From positions 124,001-188,000 of the forward strand of contig JBMNNF010000013.1 of the NCBI GenBank assembly GCA_050953825.1: a stretch of DNA of 64,000 nt. The letters run 5' to 3'. The DNA is from DUQW01 sp050953825. GTDB taxonomy: Bacteria > Bacillota_I > Bacilli_A > Acholeplasmatales > Acholeplasmataceae. Under the pieces are notes generated by a model. The model did no database searches and had not been told where the DNA came from. It was given only the letters and a program-made list of their open reading frames with translations. Position numbers and translations under genes: made by a program. Shown piece by piece: positions 15,607 through 23,364 of this stretch. Numbering within the stretch: the first letter of the stretch is position 1; each line of letters starts with the position of its first letter.

Positions 15607-16737
15607 ATGATATTTTCAATTAATAGAAATGTACTTTTAGATAACTTATTAGTAATTCAAAGAGGATTACCTAACAAAACACCACTTCCAATTTTAAATG
15701 CAATTAAATTTGTAGTTAACGAAGATCATTTAATATTAACTGCAAGTAATAGTGATTTAGCTATTGAATTATCTATTGAGGATAAATCACTTAAAGTTAA
15801 GCAAACTGGAAAAGCTGCAATACCTGGTCGTTTTTTAATTGAAATTATTAGAAAATTAGAAGCGACTATGATTGAATTTGCTGTTGTTGAAGATCGCACG
15901 GTTGTTATTAAGGCAGAAAGATCGGATTTCAAATTAAACTTACCAGATGTTCTAGATTATCCTGAAGTTGATTTCTTAGATTTAAAACAACCAATAGTTT
16001 TAGATTCAGAAATTATTAAAACGATAATTAAAGAAACTAACTATGCTGCTGCCAACACTGAAAAAAGACCAATTTTAACCGGGGTTAATTTCAATTATGA
16101 TAATAATCTACTGGTAGTTACCGCTACTGATAGTTATCGATTAAGTAAAAAAGAAATTAAGTTAAGAGATAAAGTAGATTCGTTTAATTTTGTAATACCT
16201 AGAAAATCATTAGAAGAATTATCAAAAATTTTGGATATGGTAAGTGAAAACGTTGAAATTTATGTAAATCCTAATAAAGTTTTATTTAAATTTCCTAACA
16301 TAATGTTTCAAACGAGATTATTAGAAGGTAAATATCCTGATACTTCTAGAATTGTTCCAACTGACTTCCCAGTAATTATTCCGTTTAATAAAGAAGAATT
16401 ACTAGCAGCTGTCGAAAGAGTATCATTACTATCACCAAGAGACAGAGATACTAACTATAACATCATAAAACTAACTTTAAGATCTGATCATGTGGTTGAG
16501 ATATCTTCTACTAACCCTGAAGTTGGTGATGCACTTGAAGAAATCACACCAAAAGGTCGAGTAGTTGGTTCAACTCTACAAATCGCATTTAGTTCAAGAT
16601 ATTTAATTGAAGCTTTAAAATCATTTGCATCCAACGATGTAACAATTAGTTTTGCTGGCGAAGTAAGACCATTTGTTATAAACGGACCGCTAGATATCGA
16701 TTTATTGCATTTAATTTTACCAGTCAGAATTGATTAA
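15607..16737 (+). CDS. dnaN: DNA polymerase III beta subunit (sliding clamp)
   Basis: A 376-residue ring-forming clamp that tethers the replicative polymerase to DNA. Three repeated clamp domains are visible; typical segments are LDNLLVIQRGLPNKTPLPIL near the start, RPILTGVNF and TDSYRLSKKEI in the middle and RPFVINGP with a final LILPVRID. AAAGGAG lies 8 bases before the ATG. It follows dnaA, as in most origins, but ends in a terminator instead of leading directly to yaaA-recF. Confidence 0.97.
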   Translation: MIFSINRNVLLDNLLVIQRGLPNKTPLPILNAIKFVVNEDHLILTASNSDLAIELSIEDKSLKVKQTGKAAIPGRFLIEIIRKLEATMIEFAVVEDRTVVIKAERSDFKLNLPDVLDYPEVDFLDLKQPIVLDSEIIKTIIKETNYAAANTEKRPILTGVNFNYDNNLLVVTATDSYRLSKKEIKLRDKVDSFNFVIPRKSLEELSKILDMVSENVEIYVNPNKVLFKFPNIMFQTRLLEGKYPDTSRIVPTDFPVIIPFNKEELLAAVERVSLLSPRDRDTNYNIIKLTLRSDHVVEISSTNPEVGDALEEITPKGRVVGSTLQIAFSSRYLIEALKSFASNDVTISFAGEVRPFVINGPLDIDLLHLILPVRID

Positions 16738-16751
16738 TAAACTAAATTATC

Positions 16752-16777
16752 AAAGGCGTATCAAATGCGCCTTTTTT
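16752..16777 (+). terminator. Intrinsic terminator of dnaN
   Basis: AAAGGCG pairs with CGCCTTT around a 9-base loop, followed by a T run. Confidence 0.88.
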
Positions 16778-16840
16778 AATTGTAAAAAATAGGAGTTTGA
16801 ACTTACAAGTATACTAAAATTATATTTTAAAATTATATTT

Positions 16841-17380
16841 TTATAGTATATCGTTTAGTGTGTTATTTAATGAAACAATCTCGGATTCAACAAAAAATAA
16901 ATTAAGAGTTTTAGAATTCCAAAAAAGTTTTAAATCAATGAATTTAAACTTAATATCTAAATTTTGAGTTGTAGAATTTGCAAGTTTTGATTTATATTCA
17001 GTTTTTCCTTCAGCATCAAAGTGCTTGTATAGTTGCTGTTCATTTTTTAAACCTAACGCCCGCACTAATTCGTTTTCTAAATTTTTATCTTGAGTAATAA
17101 TACGTACTTGTTTTTCAGTTTTTATTAAATAAAAAATATTAGATTTAAAACGTTCTTTATTAAATGTTTTTTTATAAAATGTATCGGTATCCATTATAAT
17201 ATTAACGATACTTCCTCGTTGGATGATGTTTAAAGAGCGTTCTATTTTTTTAATATCAGATAATACCACTTTGTATGTTCTTCCAAACTTAAAACCTCTT
17301 AATTTTAACCATTCTATAACACTTTTTTCACATTCACCTTCGTATAAAGTATAAAGTTTCCTATTAACCACAAAAATCAC
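16841..17380 (-). CDS. Small TOPRIM-like protein, partner of the AAA ATPase
   Basis: A 179-residue protein without a firm family name. The N-terminal YEGECEKSVIEWL places a Glu (E14) after a hydrophobic strand as in TOPRIM domains, and NIIMDTDTF (D64, D66) supplies the DxD motif; KQVRIITQDKNLENELVRAL follows where RloB-like proteins have their conserved region. TOPRIM domains of this kind cleave or nick nucleic acids. It starts with GTG overlapping the ATPase stop (GTGA). Pairs of an ABC-type AAA ATPase with a TOPRIM protein (RloA/RloB, AbiL, PARIS AriA/AriB) are phage-defence modules, so that role is inferred by analogy. No terminator is obvious at its convergent end with dnaN. Confidence 0.65.
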   Translation of the reverse strand: MIFVVNRKLYTLYEGECEKSVIEWLKLRGFKFGRTYKVVLSDIKKIERSLNIIQRGSIVNIIMDTDTFYKKTFNKERFKSNIFYLIKTEKQVRIITQDKNLENELVRALGLKNEQQLYKHFDAEGKTEYKSKLANSTTQNLDIKFKFIDLKLFWNSKTLNLFFVESEIVSLNNTLNDIL

Positions 17381-18537
17381 CCAATTAAATCATCATGTAA
17401 CTGAATTAAATTATCTAAAATTGGAGAAGTGCTAAAAACATCTTCATCTACTATTCTACGTAAACTACGATTTTGATGTTTAAAAAATTTTTCCGGTTCA
17501 ATAACTTCAGTGATGCTACCATCTTTATTCTTTTTAAAAAGTATAAAATTATAGTTAGGTATTTCTAAATCTAAGAGATCAGAGTTGTGACTAGTAATAA
17601 AAACCTGACCATCAACTCTATCAATCAAAGAAATAAAAATTTGTATAATTTGTTGCTCAATTTCGGTATGTGTGTGGGTAAGTTTTTCGTCAATATATAT
17701 CGTATGATAATACCCCATATAAATTGCATATAACAAATGAGATAATAAAATAGATTCTTTCGTTCCAGAAGATAAAATGGAGTTTGCCCCATTTGCTAAA
17801 GTCCCATCAGCTAAAACAATTTCTTTGTGTCCACTTTTAAAACGAATAATTTTGTTTCCTTCAACATCTATGCTATCTGTGACAGAAACTATTGAATTAT
17901 CAAAACTTTTGACTATTTTTTCAAATAAAGCGGTATCTAAACCTATTTTCTCATCAATAAAAACACGGTCTTCTGAAAAATTATAGACGAAACCTAAACT
18001 TTTAGTTATTTCATCGCGATATGAAATATAATTAGGATTATTTAAAAATAAACTATTGAATCCTGGAACCTGTATATTTGATAAGGAGAAAATGGTTTTA
18101 GAACCTTCCAACTCTTCCTTGTGTTTAGTGTATGATATATTTTTTAATTTAATTCTTTGCCAGGTTTCACTAAATATTCCATTTTCATCTAAGACGATTT
18201 TAAACTTATACATATGATCATCAGTAGAAAAAGTTGAACCAAATGAAATTTTATTATTTCTACTGACTTCAAAAGCACCAAATAAATCAAATAACGATGT
18301 TTTCGATAAATCTTTACCAAACAAAAAATTTTGAATAAAACAAAGAGCTTTGCCAAACGTTGTTTTGCCACTAGCGTTAGCACCTAACAAAATAGCGAAC
18401 TTTTTATATTTTAAATTAGGATATTTTTTGTGTCTTTGAAAAATGGGAGAATAAATACTTTCCCTTGAAAAAACGAAATCTATTGAAAAGTTTTTGAAAT
18501 TGTATAACCCATCTAAATTAACTTCATAAAAAATCAT
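17377..18537 (-). CDS. ABC-type AAA ATPase of a putative defence pair
   Basis: A 386-residue ATPase of the OLD/AAA15-like group. Walker A is GANASGKTT (52-60), the signature region is ILSSGTKESILL, Walker B is TIYIDEKL (D283, E284) and the switch His lies in VFITSHNSDLLD. No membrane segment is seen, so it is cytoplasmic. The start at 18535-18537 (MIFYEVNLDG) is chosen because AGGAGG lies 8 bases upstream; the open frame continues 13 codons further. It is transcribed against dnaN and divergently from the endonuclease gene. With the TOPRIM gene it looks like an abortive-infection or PARIS-type module, but other AAA/TOPRIM pairs are possible. Confidence 0.75.
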   Translation of the reverse strand: MIFYEVNLDGLYNFKNFSIDFVFSRESIYSPIFQRHKKYPNLKYKKFAILLGANASGKTTFGKALCFIQNFLFGKDLSKTSLFDLFGAFEVSRNNKISFGSTFSTDDHMYKFKIVLDENGIFSETWQRIKLKNISYTKHKEELEGSKTIFSLSNIQVPGFNSLFLNNPNYISYRDEITKSLGFVYNFSEDRVFIDEKIGLDTALFEKIVKSFDNSIVSVTDSIDVEGNKIIRFKSGHKEIVLADGTLANGANSILSSGTKESILLSHLLYAIYMGYYHTIYIDEKLTHTHTEIEQQIIQIFISLIDRVDGQVFITSHNSDLLDLEIPNYNFILFKKNKDGSITEVIEPEKFFKHQNRSLRRIVDEDVFSTSPILDNLIQLHDDLIG

Positions 18538-18691
18538 ATAATACGCCTCCTGCATATAATATACCTTATTTGACAAAAAATGTCAATTAGCAACACAAAA
18601 AATATCAAGATGTTTAAATTTAGATGGATAATTGACAATAAATAGGTGTTAAACTTAATATAACGAGTTAATATAGAACACATGATTTCTA

Positions 18692-18700
18692 TGTTATAAT
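18692..18700 (+). promoter_or_regulatory. Extended -10 promoter of the endonuclease gene
   Basis: TGTTATAAT lies 25 bases before the ATG; transcription would start just before the GAGGAAGG ribosome site, giving a very short leader. Confidence 0.65.
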
Positions 18701-18725
18701 GTTATGTAGAAATGAGGAAGGGAAT

Positions 18726-20036
18726 ATGGCTAAAAGAAAACCAAAGAAATTAACTAAAAAGCAAAAAGCAACAATAAAGAAACATAAAAAAACTATTGCA
18801 ATAGCAATACTAATTGTAATAATTTTATTAGTTGTCGTTATTAGTGTTGCTTATGTCTATGATAAAGATAAATTATATGAAACAATTGATAAAATAACCG
18901 AAATGTTCTACGGTCAAGAATCGGGAAAACCGGTTGATACTACACCAACAACCCCAAACATAACAAATATTGAAATTTCTAGTGAAGGTAAGTTAACTTG
19001 GAATAGTGTTGGTAATGGTACTGAATATACAATAAAAATCGGTTCAAACGAATTTAAAACGCAAGAAACATCATATGATTTTTCACAACATTTAGATGAA
19101 ATTAAAGAAGGTTTAGCGGTTGAAATCACAGCTAAATTACCGAAACACAAATCATCTAATAAAAAATCAATTACCATTAATTATGATACAAACACCACCC
19201 AGTATTCATTTGAATATAATTACAAATACGAAGGGTATTATAAAGATATTGATTACAATATGAGCAACGAAGAAATATTTAACAAATTGCACAATTTAAT
19301 TAATGTTGTTACTGCTGGAAACGGCTCACAAAACACATCATACGGCGAAGCTCGTGAAATTCTAGTGAAATCTGATGTTGCACCAGGAAAAGATACTTTA
19401 TATGGTATTTATGATAATAAAGAAATTACAGCAAATTGGGGTAAAGGTAAAATTTTTGATCGCGAACACGTTTGGCCAAATTCAAAATTGGGGCTAAAAA
19501 GAGTCACTAACAGCAACAGAAATATCGCTAGTGATCCTCATAATTTACGAGCTATTAACAAATCAACTAATAGTAGTCGATCAAACCGATATTTTGCCGC
19601 TGGCAGCGGATCTGTCGGATACACAATTGGAACTAATGAATATTATCCAGGAGACGATCATTGTGGTGATGTTGCAAGAATTTTATTATATATGGCTGTA
19701 AGATATAAAGAGGTTTTATCATTAGTTGAAACACCAAAAGATATAGCTTATAAACCTGAAGGTGCCGAGATGGGGAAATTAAGTCTACTTCTTGAATGGC
19801 ATAATGCTGATCCGGTTGATGAATTTGAACTCAATAGAAACGAAGTAATTTATCAATATCAAGGAAATAGAAACCCATTTATTGATCATCCAGAATTATT
19901 TGAAAGAGTTTATGAGCAAATTATAACTACATCACTGAATTCAAAACAACCAATTCAAACACTAAAAATTATTATTAAAAACTTAGAAATTCAAAAAAAT
20001 ATATATTTGGATATAAAACAAAAATATTTGTTCTAA
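18726..20036 (+). CDS. Membrane-anchored endonuclease I family nuclease
   Basis: A 436-residue protein. A basic N-terminus (~1-22) precedes one membrane helix (~25-46), so the remainder lies outside the cell. Residues ~70-155 resemble a fibronectin type III-like module, and ~165-410 are an endonuclease I domain: FDREHVWPNS (H248), NIASDPHNLRAI, GDVARILLYMAVRY and NRNPFIDHPELFE. The family degrades DNA non-specifically with Mg. A surface nuclease fits nucleotide scavenging by a wall-less bacterium. The start is at 18726 because GAGGAAGGG lies just upstream. It sits in an insertion between dnaN and yaaA-recF and ends in a terminator. Confidence 0.88.
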   Translation: MAKRKPKKLTKKQKATIKKHKKTIAIAILIVIILLVVVISVAYVYDKDKLYETIDKITEMFYGQESGKPVDTTPTTPNITNIEISSEGKLTWNSVGNGTEYTIKIGSNEFKTQETSYDFSQHLDEIKEGLAVEITAKLPKHKSSNKKSITINYDTNTTQYSFEYNYKYEGYYKDIDYNMSNEEIFNKLHNLINVVTAGNGSQNTSYGEAREILVKSDVAPGKDTLYGIYDNKEITANWGKGKIFDREHVWPNSKLGLKRVTNSNRNIASDPHNLRAINKSTNSSRSNRYFAAGSGSVGYTIGTNEYYPGDDHCGDVARILLYMAVRYKEVLSLVETPKDIAYKPEGAEMGKLSLLLEWHNADPVDEFELNRNEVIYQYQGNRNPFIDHPELFERVYEQIITTSLNSKQPIQTLKIIIKNLEIQKNIYLDIKQKYLF

Positions 20037-20055
20037 TTCAACAAACAATAAAAAT

Positions 20056-20088
20056 AAGCCTTAAAATTCAAAAATTAAGGCTTTTTTT
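20056..20088 (+). terminator. Intrinsic terminator of the endonuclease gene
   Basis: AAGCCTTAA pairs with TTAAGGCTT around a 10-base loop, followed by seven T. Confidence 0.88.
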
Positions 20089-20154
20089 ATATAAAAACGA
20101 TAAATCCGTTTAATTTTAATAAAACAGTGTAATTTTGCTATTTTAATCATATTA

Positions 20155-20163
20155 TGTTATAAT
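20155..20163 (+). promoter_or_regulatory. Extended -10 promoter of yaaA-recF-gyrB-gyrA
   Basis: TGTTATAAT lies 27 bases before yaaA. The genes behind it overlap or nearly touch, so this is the likely operon promoter. Confidence 0.65.
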
Positions 20164-20189
20164 ATGAATATAAAATAGGGAGTTTCAAA

Positions 20190-20399
20190 ATGGAGATTAT
20201 AAAAATAGATAAAGAATACATCACTTTATCCCAATTATTAAAATTAACTGACTTGATAGATACTGGCGGAGAAGCCAAGTATTTTTTATTGGAAAATAAA
20301 ATATTTTTAAATGATGTATTAGAAAATCGTCGTGGTAAAAAGTTATATCCTGGAGATAAAATTCGAATAAATAGACAGGTGTTTGTAATATCAAAATGA
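20190..20399 (+). CDS. yaaA: S4-like RNA-binding protein YaaA (RlbA)
   Basis: A 69-residue protein with an S4-like fold: ITLSQLLKLTDLIDTGGEAK, then a segment with VLENRRGKKLYPGDKIR that is typical of the YaaA family between dnaN and recF. It probably binds ribosomal or other RNA. GGGAG lies 7 bases before the ATG. Its last 4 bases overlap recF (ATGA). Confidence 0.9.
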   Translation: MEIIKIDKEYITLSQLLKLTDLIDTGGEAKYFLLENKIFLNDVLENRRGKKLYPGDKIRINRQVFVISK

Positions 20400-21442
20400 T
20401 TAAAAAAATTGAATTAACTAACTTTAGAAACCACGATTTTATTTCACTAGAATTTAATAACTCAAAAACATATATTTGCGGAGACAACGGAGTTGGGAAA
20501 ACAGCAATATTAGAAGCTATATATTTCGCTTCTACTACTAAATCAATGCGAACGACTAACGAAAAAGATCTAATTAAGAAAGACGAACAATTTGCTAAAA
20601 TAGTAATTTTCTTTGAAAATAATAAGAAAAATGAGGTTATTATTTCAAAAACAGGCAAAAGACTAATTGCTAATGGCATCGAAAAAAGGCGTATAAGTGA
20701 TTATATCGGCAATTTTAACGTAGTAACGTTCACTTCTGAGGACATACTCCTAATTAAAGGAACACCGAGTGATAAACGCAATTTTATCGATTTAGAGTGG
20801 TTAATTCTTGATAAAGAATATTTAACACTTCTAAATAAATACAAAAAGATTTTAAAACAAAGAAATGCGTTACTTAAAAACATTAAAATTGGTGATGATT
20901 ATACATTTTTAAATATTTTAGGGACACAATTATTAGATGTTGGATCTAAAATTATTGAAAAAAGAACCGAAGTAATTGATTTATTGAACGAAGAATTAAA
21001 AAAAGAACCATGTAAATTTGATAATCAAGAAGTAAAAGTTGAATATAAACCCGATCAAACGATAAAAGGATTAAAAAACTGGTTTGAAACGAAGCAAGAA
21101 CGGGATATTATTTACGAAACAACGAGTGCTGGACCGCATAAAGATGACTTTATAATTACTGTTGATTCAAAGGATAGTAGAATCTTCGCTTCTGCTGGTG
21201 AACAAAGATTAATCGTAATTGCTATTAAAATAGCACTACTTCAACTTATTACAAAAGTAAGCAAACAAAAACCCATCTTATTACTTGATGATATCTTAAG
21301 TGAGTTAGATGAAAAAAATCAAAAATTGTTTTTATCCAACTTACCTAAAGAGAATCAAATAATAATGACTAGTGTTAAAGAGATAAAAAATAATGATAAA
21401 ATTCAAACAATTAAAATAAAAGGAGAGATGCAACTTGGATAA
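20396..21442 (+). CDS. recF: DNA repair ATPase RecF
   Basis: A 348-residue SMC-like ATPase that loads RecA at gaps with RecO and RecR. Walker A GDNGVGKTA is at ~31-39, preceded by LTNFRNHDFISLEF; the signature ASAGEQRL and Walker B PILLLDDILSELDEKNQ are intact. Length is slightly below the usual ~365 residues. It overlaps yaaA by 4 bases and gyrB by 8. Confidence 0.96.
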   Translation: MIKKIELTNFRNHDFISLEFNNSKTYICGDNGVGKTAILEAIYFASTTKSMRTTNEKDLIKKDEQFAKIVIFFENNKKNEVIISKTGKRLIANGIEKRRISDYIGNFNVVTFTSEDILLIKGTPSDKRNFIDLEWLILDKEYLTLLNKYKKILKQRNALLKNIKIGDDYTFLNILGTQLLDVGSKIIEKRTEVIDLLNEELKKEPCKFDNQEVKVEYKPDQTIKGLKNWFETKQERDIIYETTSAGPHKDDFIITVDSKDSRIFASAGEQRLIVIAIKIALLQLITKVSKQKPILLLDDILSELDEKNQKLFLSNLPKENQIIMTSVKEIKNNDKIQTIKIKGEMQLG

Positions 21443-23348
21443 CAAAATTAACAACAATAACTATAGTGCCGAAAATATTCAAATATTAGAGGGACTAGAA
21501 GCGGTCAGATTAAGACCGGGAATGTACATAGGAAGTACGGGATCAAGAGGGTTACACCACTTGGTATGGGAAATCGTTGATAATAGTATTGACGAAGTTT
21601 TAGGTGGTTTTGCCGATCATATTTTAGTAGAAATTTTAAAAGGCGGGTATATCCAAGTTACAGACAACGGGAGAGGAATTCCTGTTGATCTACATCCAAA
21701 AAGTGGAAGACCAGCTGTAGAAACCATTTTAACTACGCTTCACGCTGGTGGTAAATTTGATGGTAAATCGTATAAGGTTTCGGGTGGGTTACACGGAGTT
21801 GGTGCCTCTGTGGTAAATGCTCTTTCTGAAGATTTTATTGTCTTTATCAAAAGAGATGGTTATTCATATCGTCAAGATTTTGCGTATGGTGAGCCTGTTG
21901 GAGAATTACAAGTTTTAGGTGAAAGCGAAGAGACAGGAACTAAAATTTTATTTAAATTTGATAGAACAGTTTTTGTTGAAACTCAAGAATATGATTATGA
22001 AATCTTACGTAATAGAATTCAACAATTAGCGTTTTTAAATAAAGGTTTAAAGATAACTTTAATTGATGATCGTGGTGAAATTCCAATTGAAAAAAATTAT
22101 CAATATGAGGGTGGAATTGTTGAATATGTTGAGTTCCTAAACGGTAATAGAACCAAAGTGAATGAAGACATTATTTCTATTGAAAAAGTTGTTGATGATA
22201 TTTCGGTTGAGATCTCGTTACAATATAATGATTCGTATTCAACAAATTTAATCTCTTTTGTCAATAATATTGCAACTCACGAGGGTGGAATGCACGAAGA
22301 TGGCTTCAAGATGGCTTTAACTAGAGTCCTTAATAAATATGCTACTGAAGCGAATTTGTTGAAAAAAGACGATTCTTTCATTGGCGATGATACAAGAGAG
22401 GGATTAATAGGTGTTATTTCAGTTAAACATCCTAATCCACAATTTGAAGGACAAACCAAAACTAAATTAGGTAATCCAGAGGTTAGACAAATAGCTTCTC
22501 AAGTTACTCAAGAAGGTTTGGAAAGATATTTACTTGAAAATCCACAAGATGCAAAAGCAATTATTGAAAAAGCACTTATGGCATCACGTGCTAGAATAGC
22601 AGCAAGAAAAGCTAGAGAAGCAACCAGAAGAAAATCACCACTTGAGTCATTAGGATTTGCCTCAAAATTAGCTGATTGCCGAAGTAGAAATCCTGAAATT
22701 TCAGAGTTATATATCGTGGAAGGTGATTCGGCTGGTGGATCTGCAAAACAAGGTAGAGAGTCAGAGTTTCAAGCGATTCTACCATTAAGAGGTAAAATTT
22801 TAAATGTTGAAAAAGCGAGATTAGATAGAATTTTATCTAATAGAGAAATTATTTCAATGATTCAAGCTTTAGGAACTGGTATCGGTGAAGAATTTGATGC
22901 AACTAAAGCGAGATATCATAAGATTGTTATTATGACGGATGCTGACGTTGATGGAGCTCATATTAGAACACTTCTTCTAACTTTCTTCTATCGTTATATG
23001 AAAGAATTAATCGATTTAGGTTATATCTACATTGCACAGCCACCATTATATAAGGTAACTCAAGGTAGACGTTCTGAATATGTATACGATGATGAAACTT
23101 TAGAAAAATTATTAAATGAAATTGGTGGAAGGCCACAACTTCAAAGATATAAAGGTCTTGGAGAAATGAATCCGGAACAACTTTGGGATACAACAATGAA
23201 TCCAGAAACTAGAACACTTCTTCAAGTATCATTAAAAGATGCAATTGATGCTGATAACGTATTTACAATGTTAATGGGTGAAGAAGTTGAACCAAGAAAA
23301 GACTTCATTAATGAAAATGCAGTTTATGCGAAAAACATTGATGCATAA
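21435..23348 (+). CDS. gyrB: DNA gyrase subunit B, TTG start
   Basis: A 637-residue ATPase subunit of gyrase. The GHKL motifs are EIVDNSIDEV (~46-55), TDNGRGIPV (~75) and GLHGVGASVVNALS (~117); the TOPRIM part has EGDSAGGSAKQGR (~427) and MTDADVDGAHIRTLL (~500), with QRYKGLGEMNPEQLW near the end. The start is a TTG at 21435-21437: AGGAGA lies 8 bases upstream and no in-frame ATG precedes the conserved N-terminus. It overlaps recF by 8 bases and precedes gyrA by 16. Confidence 0.97.
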   Translation: MDNKINNNNYSAENIQILEGLEAVRLRPGMYIGSTGSRGLHHLVWEIVDNSIDEVLGGFADHILVEILKGGYIQVTDNGRGIPVDLHPKSGRPAVETILTTLHAGGKFDGKSYKVSGGLHGVGASVVNALSEDFIVFIKRDGYSYRQDFAYGEPVGELQVLGESEETGTKILFKFDRTVFVETQEYDYEILRNRIQQLAFLNKGLKITLIDDRGEIPIEKNYQYEGGIVEYVEFLNGNRTKVNEDIISIEKVVDDISVEISLQYNDSYSTNLISFVNNIATHEGGMHEDGFKMALTRVLNKYATEANLLKKDDSFIGDDTREGLIGVISVKHPNPQFEGQTKTKLGNPEVRQIASQVTQEGLERYLLENPQDAKAIIEKALMASRARIAARKAREATRRKSPLESLGFASKLADCRSRNPEISELYIVEGDSAGGSAKQGRESEFQAILPLRGKILNVEKARLDRILSNREIISMIQALGTGIGEEFDATKARYHKIVIMTDADVDGAHIRTLLLTFFYRYMKELIDLGYIYIAQPPLYKVTQGRRSEYVYDDETLEKLLNEIGGRPQLQRYKGLGEMNPEQLWDTTMNPETRTLLQVSLKDAIDADNVFTMLMGEEVEPRKDFINENAVYAKNIDA

Positions 23349-23364
23349 TAAGGAGGTTTAGACA

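Noticed and set aside
20221..20679. A 152-codon minus-strand frame across yaaA-recF
   Set aside because: It lies opposite two clear conserved genes and has no supporting features.
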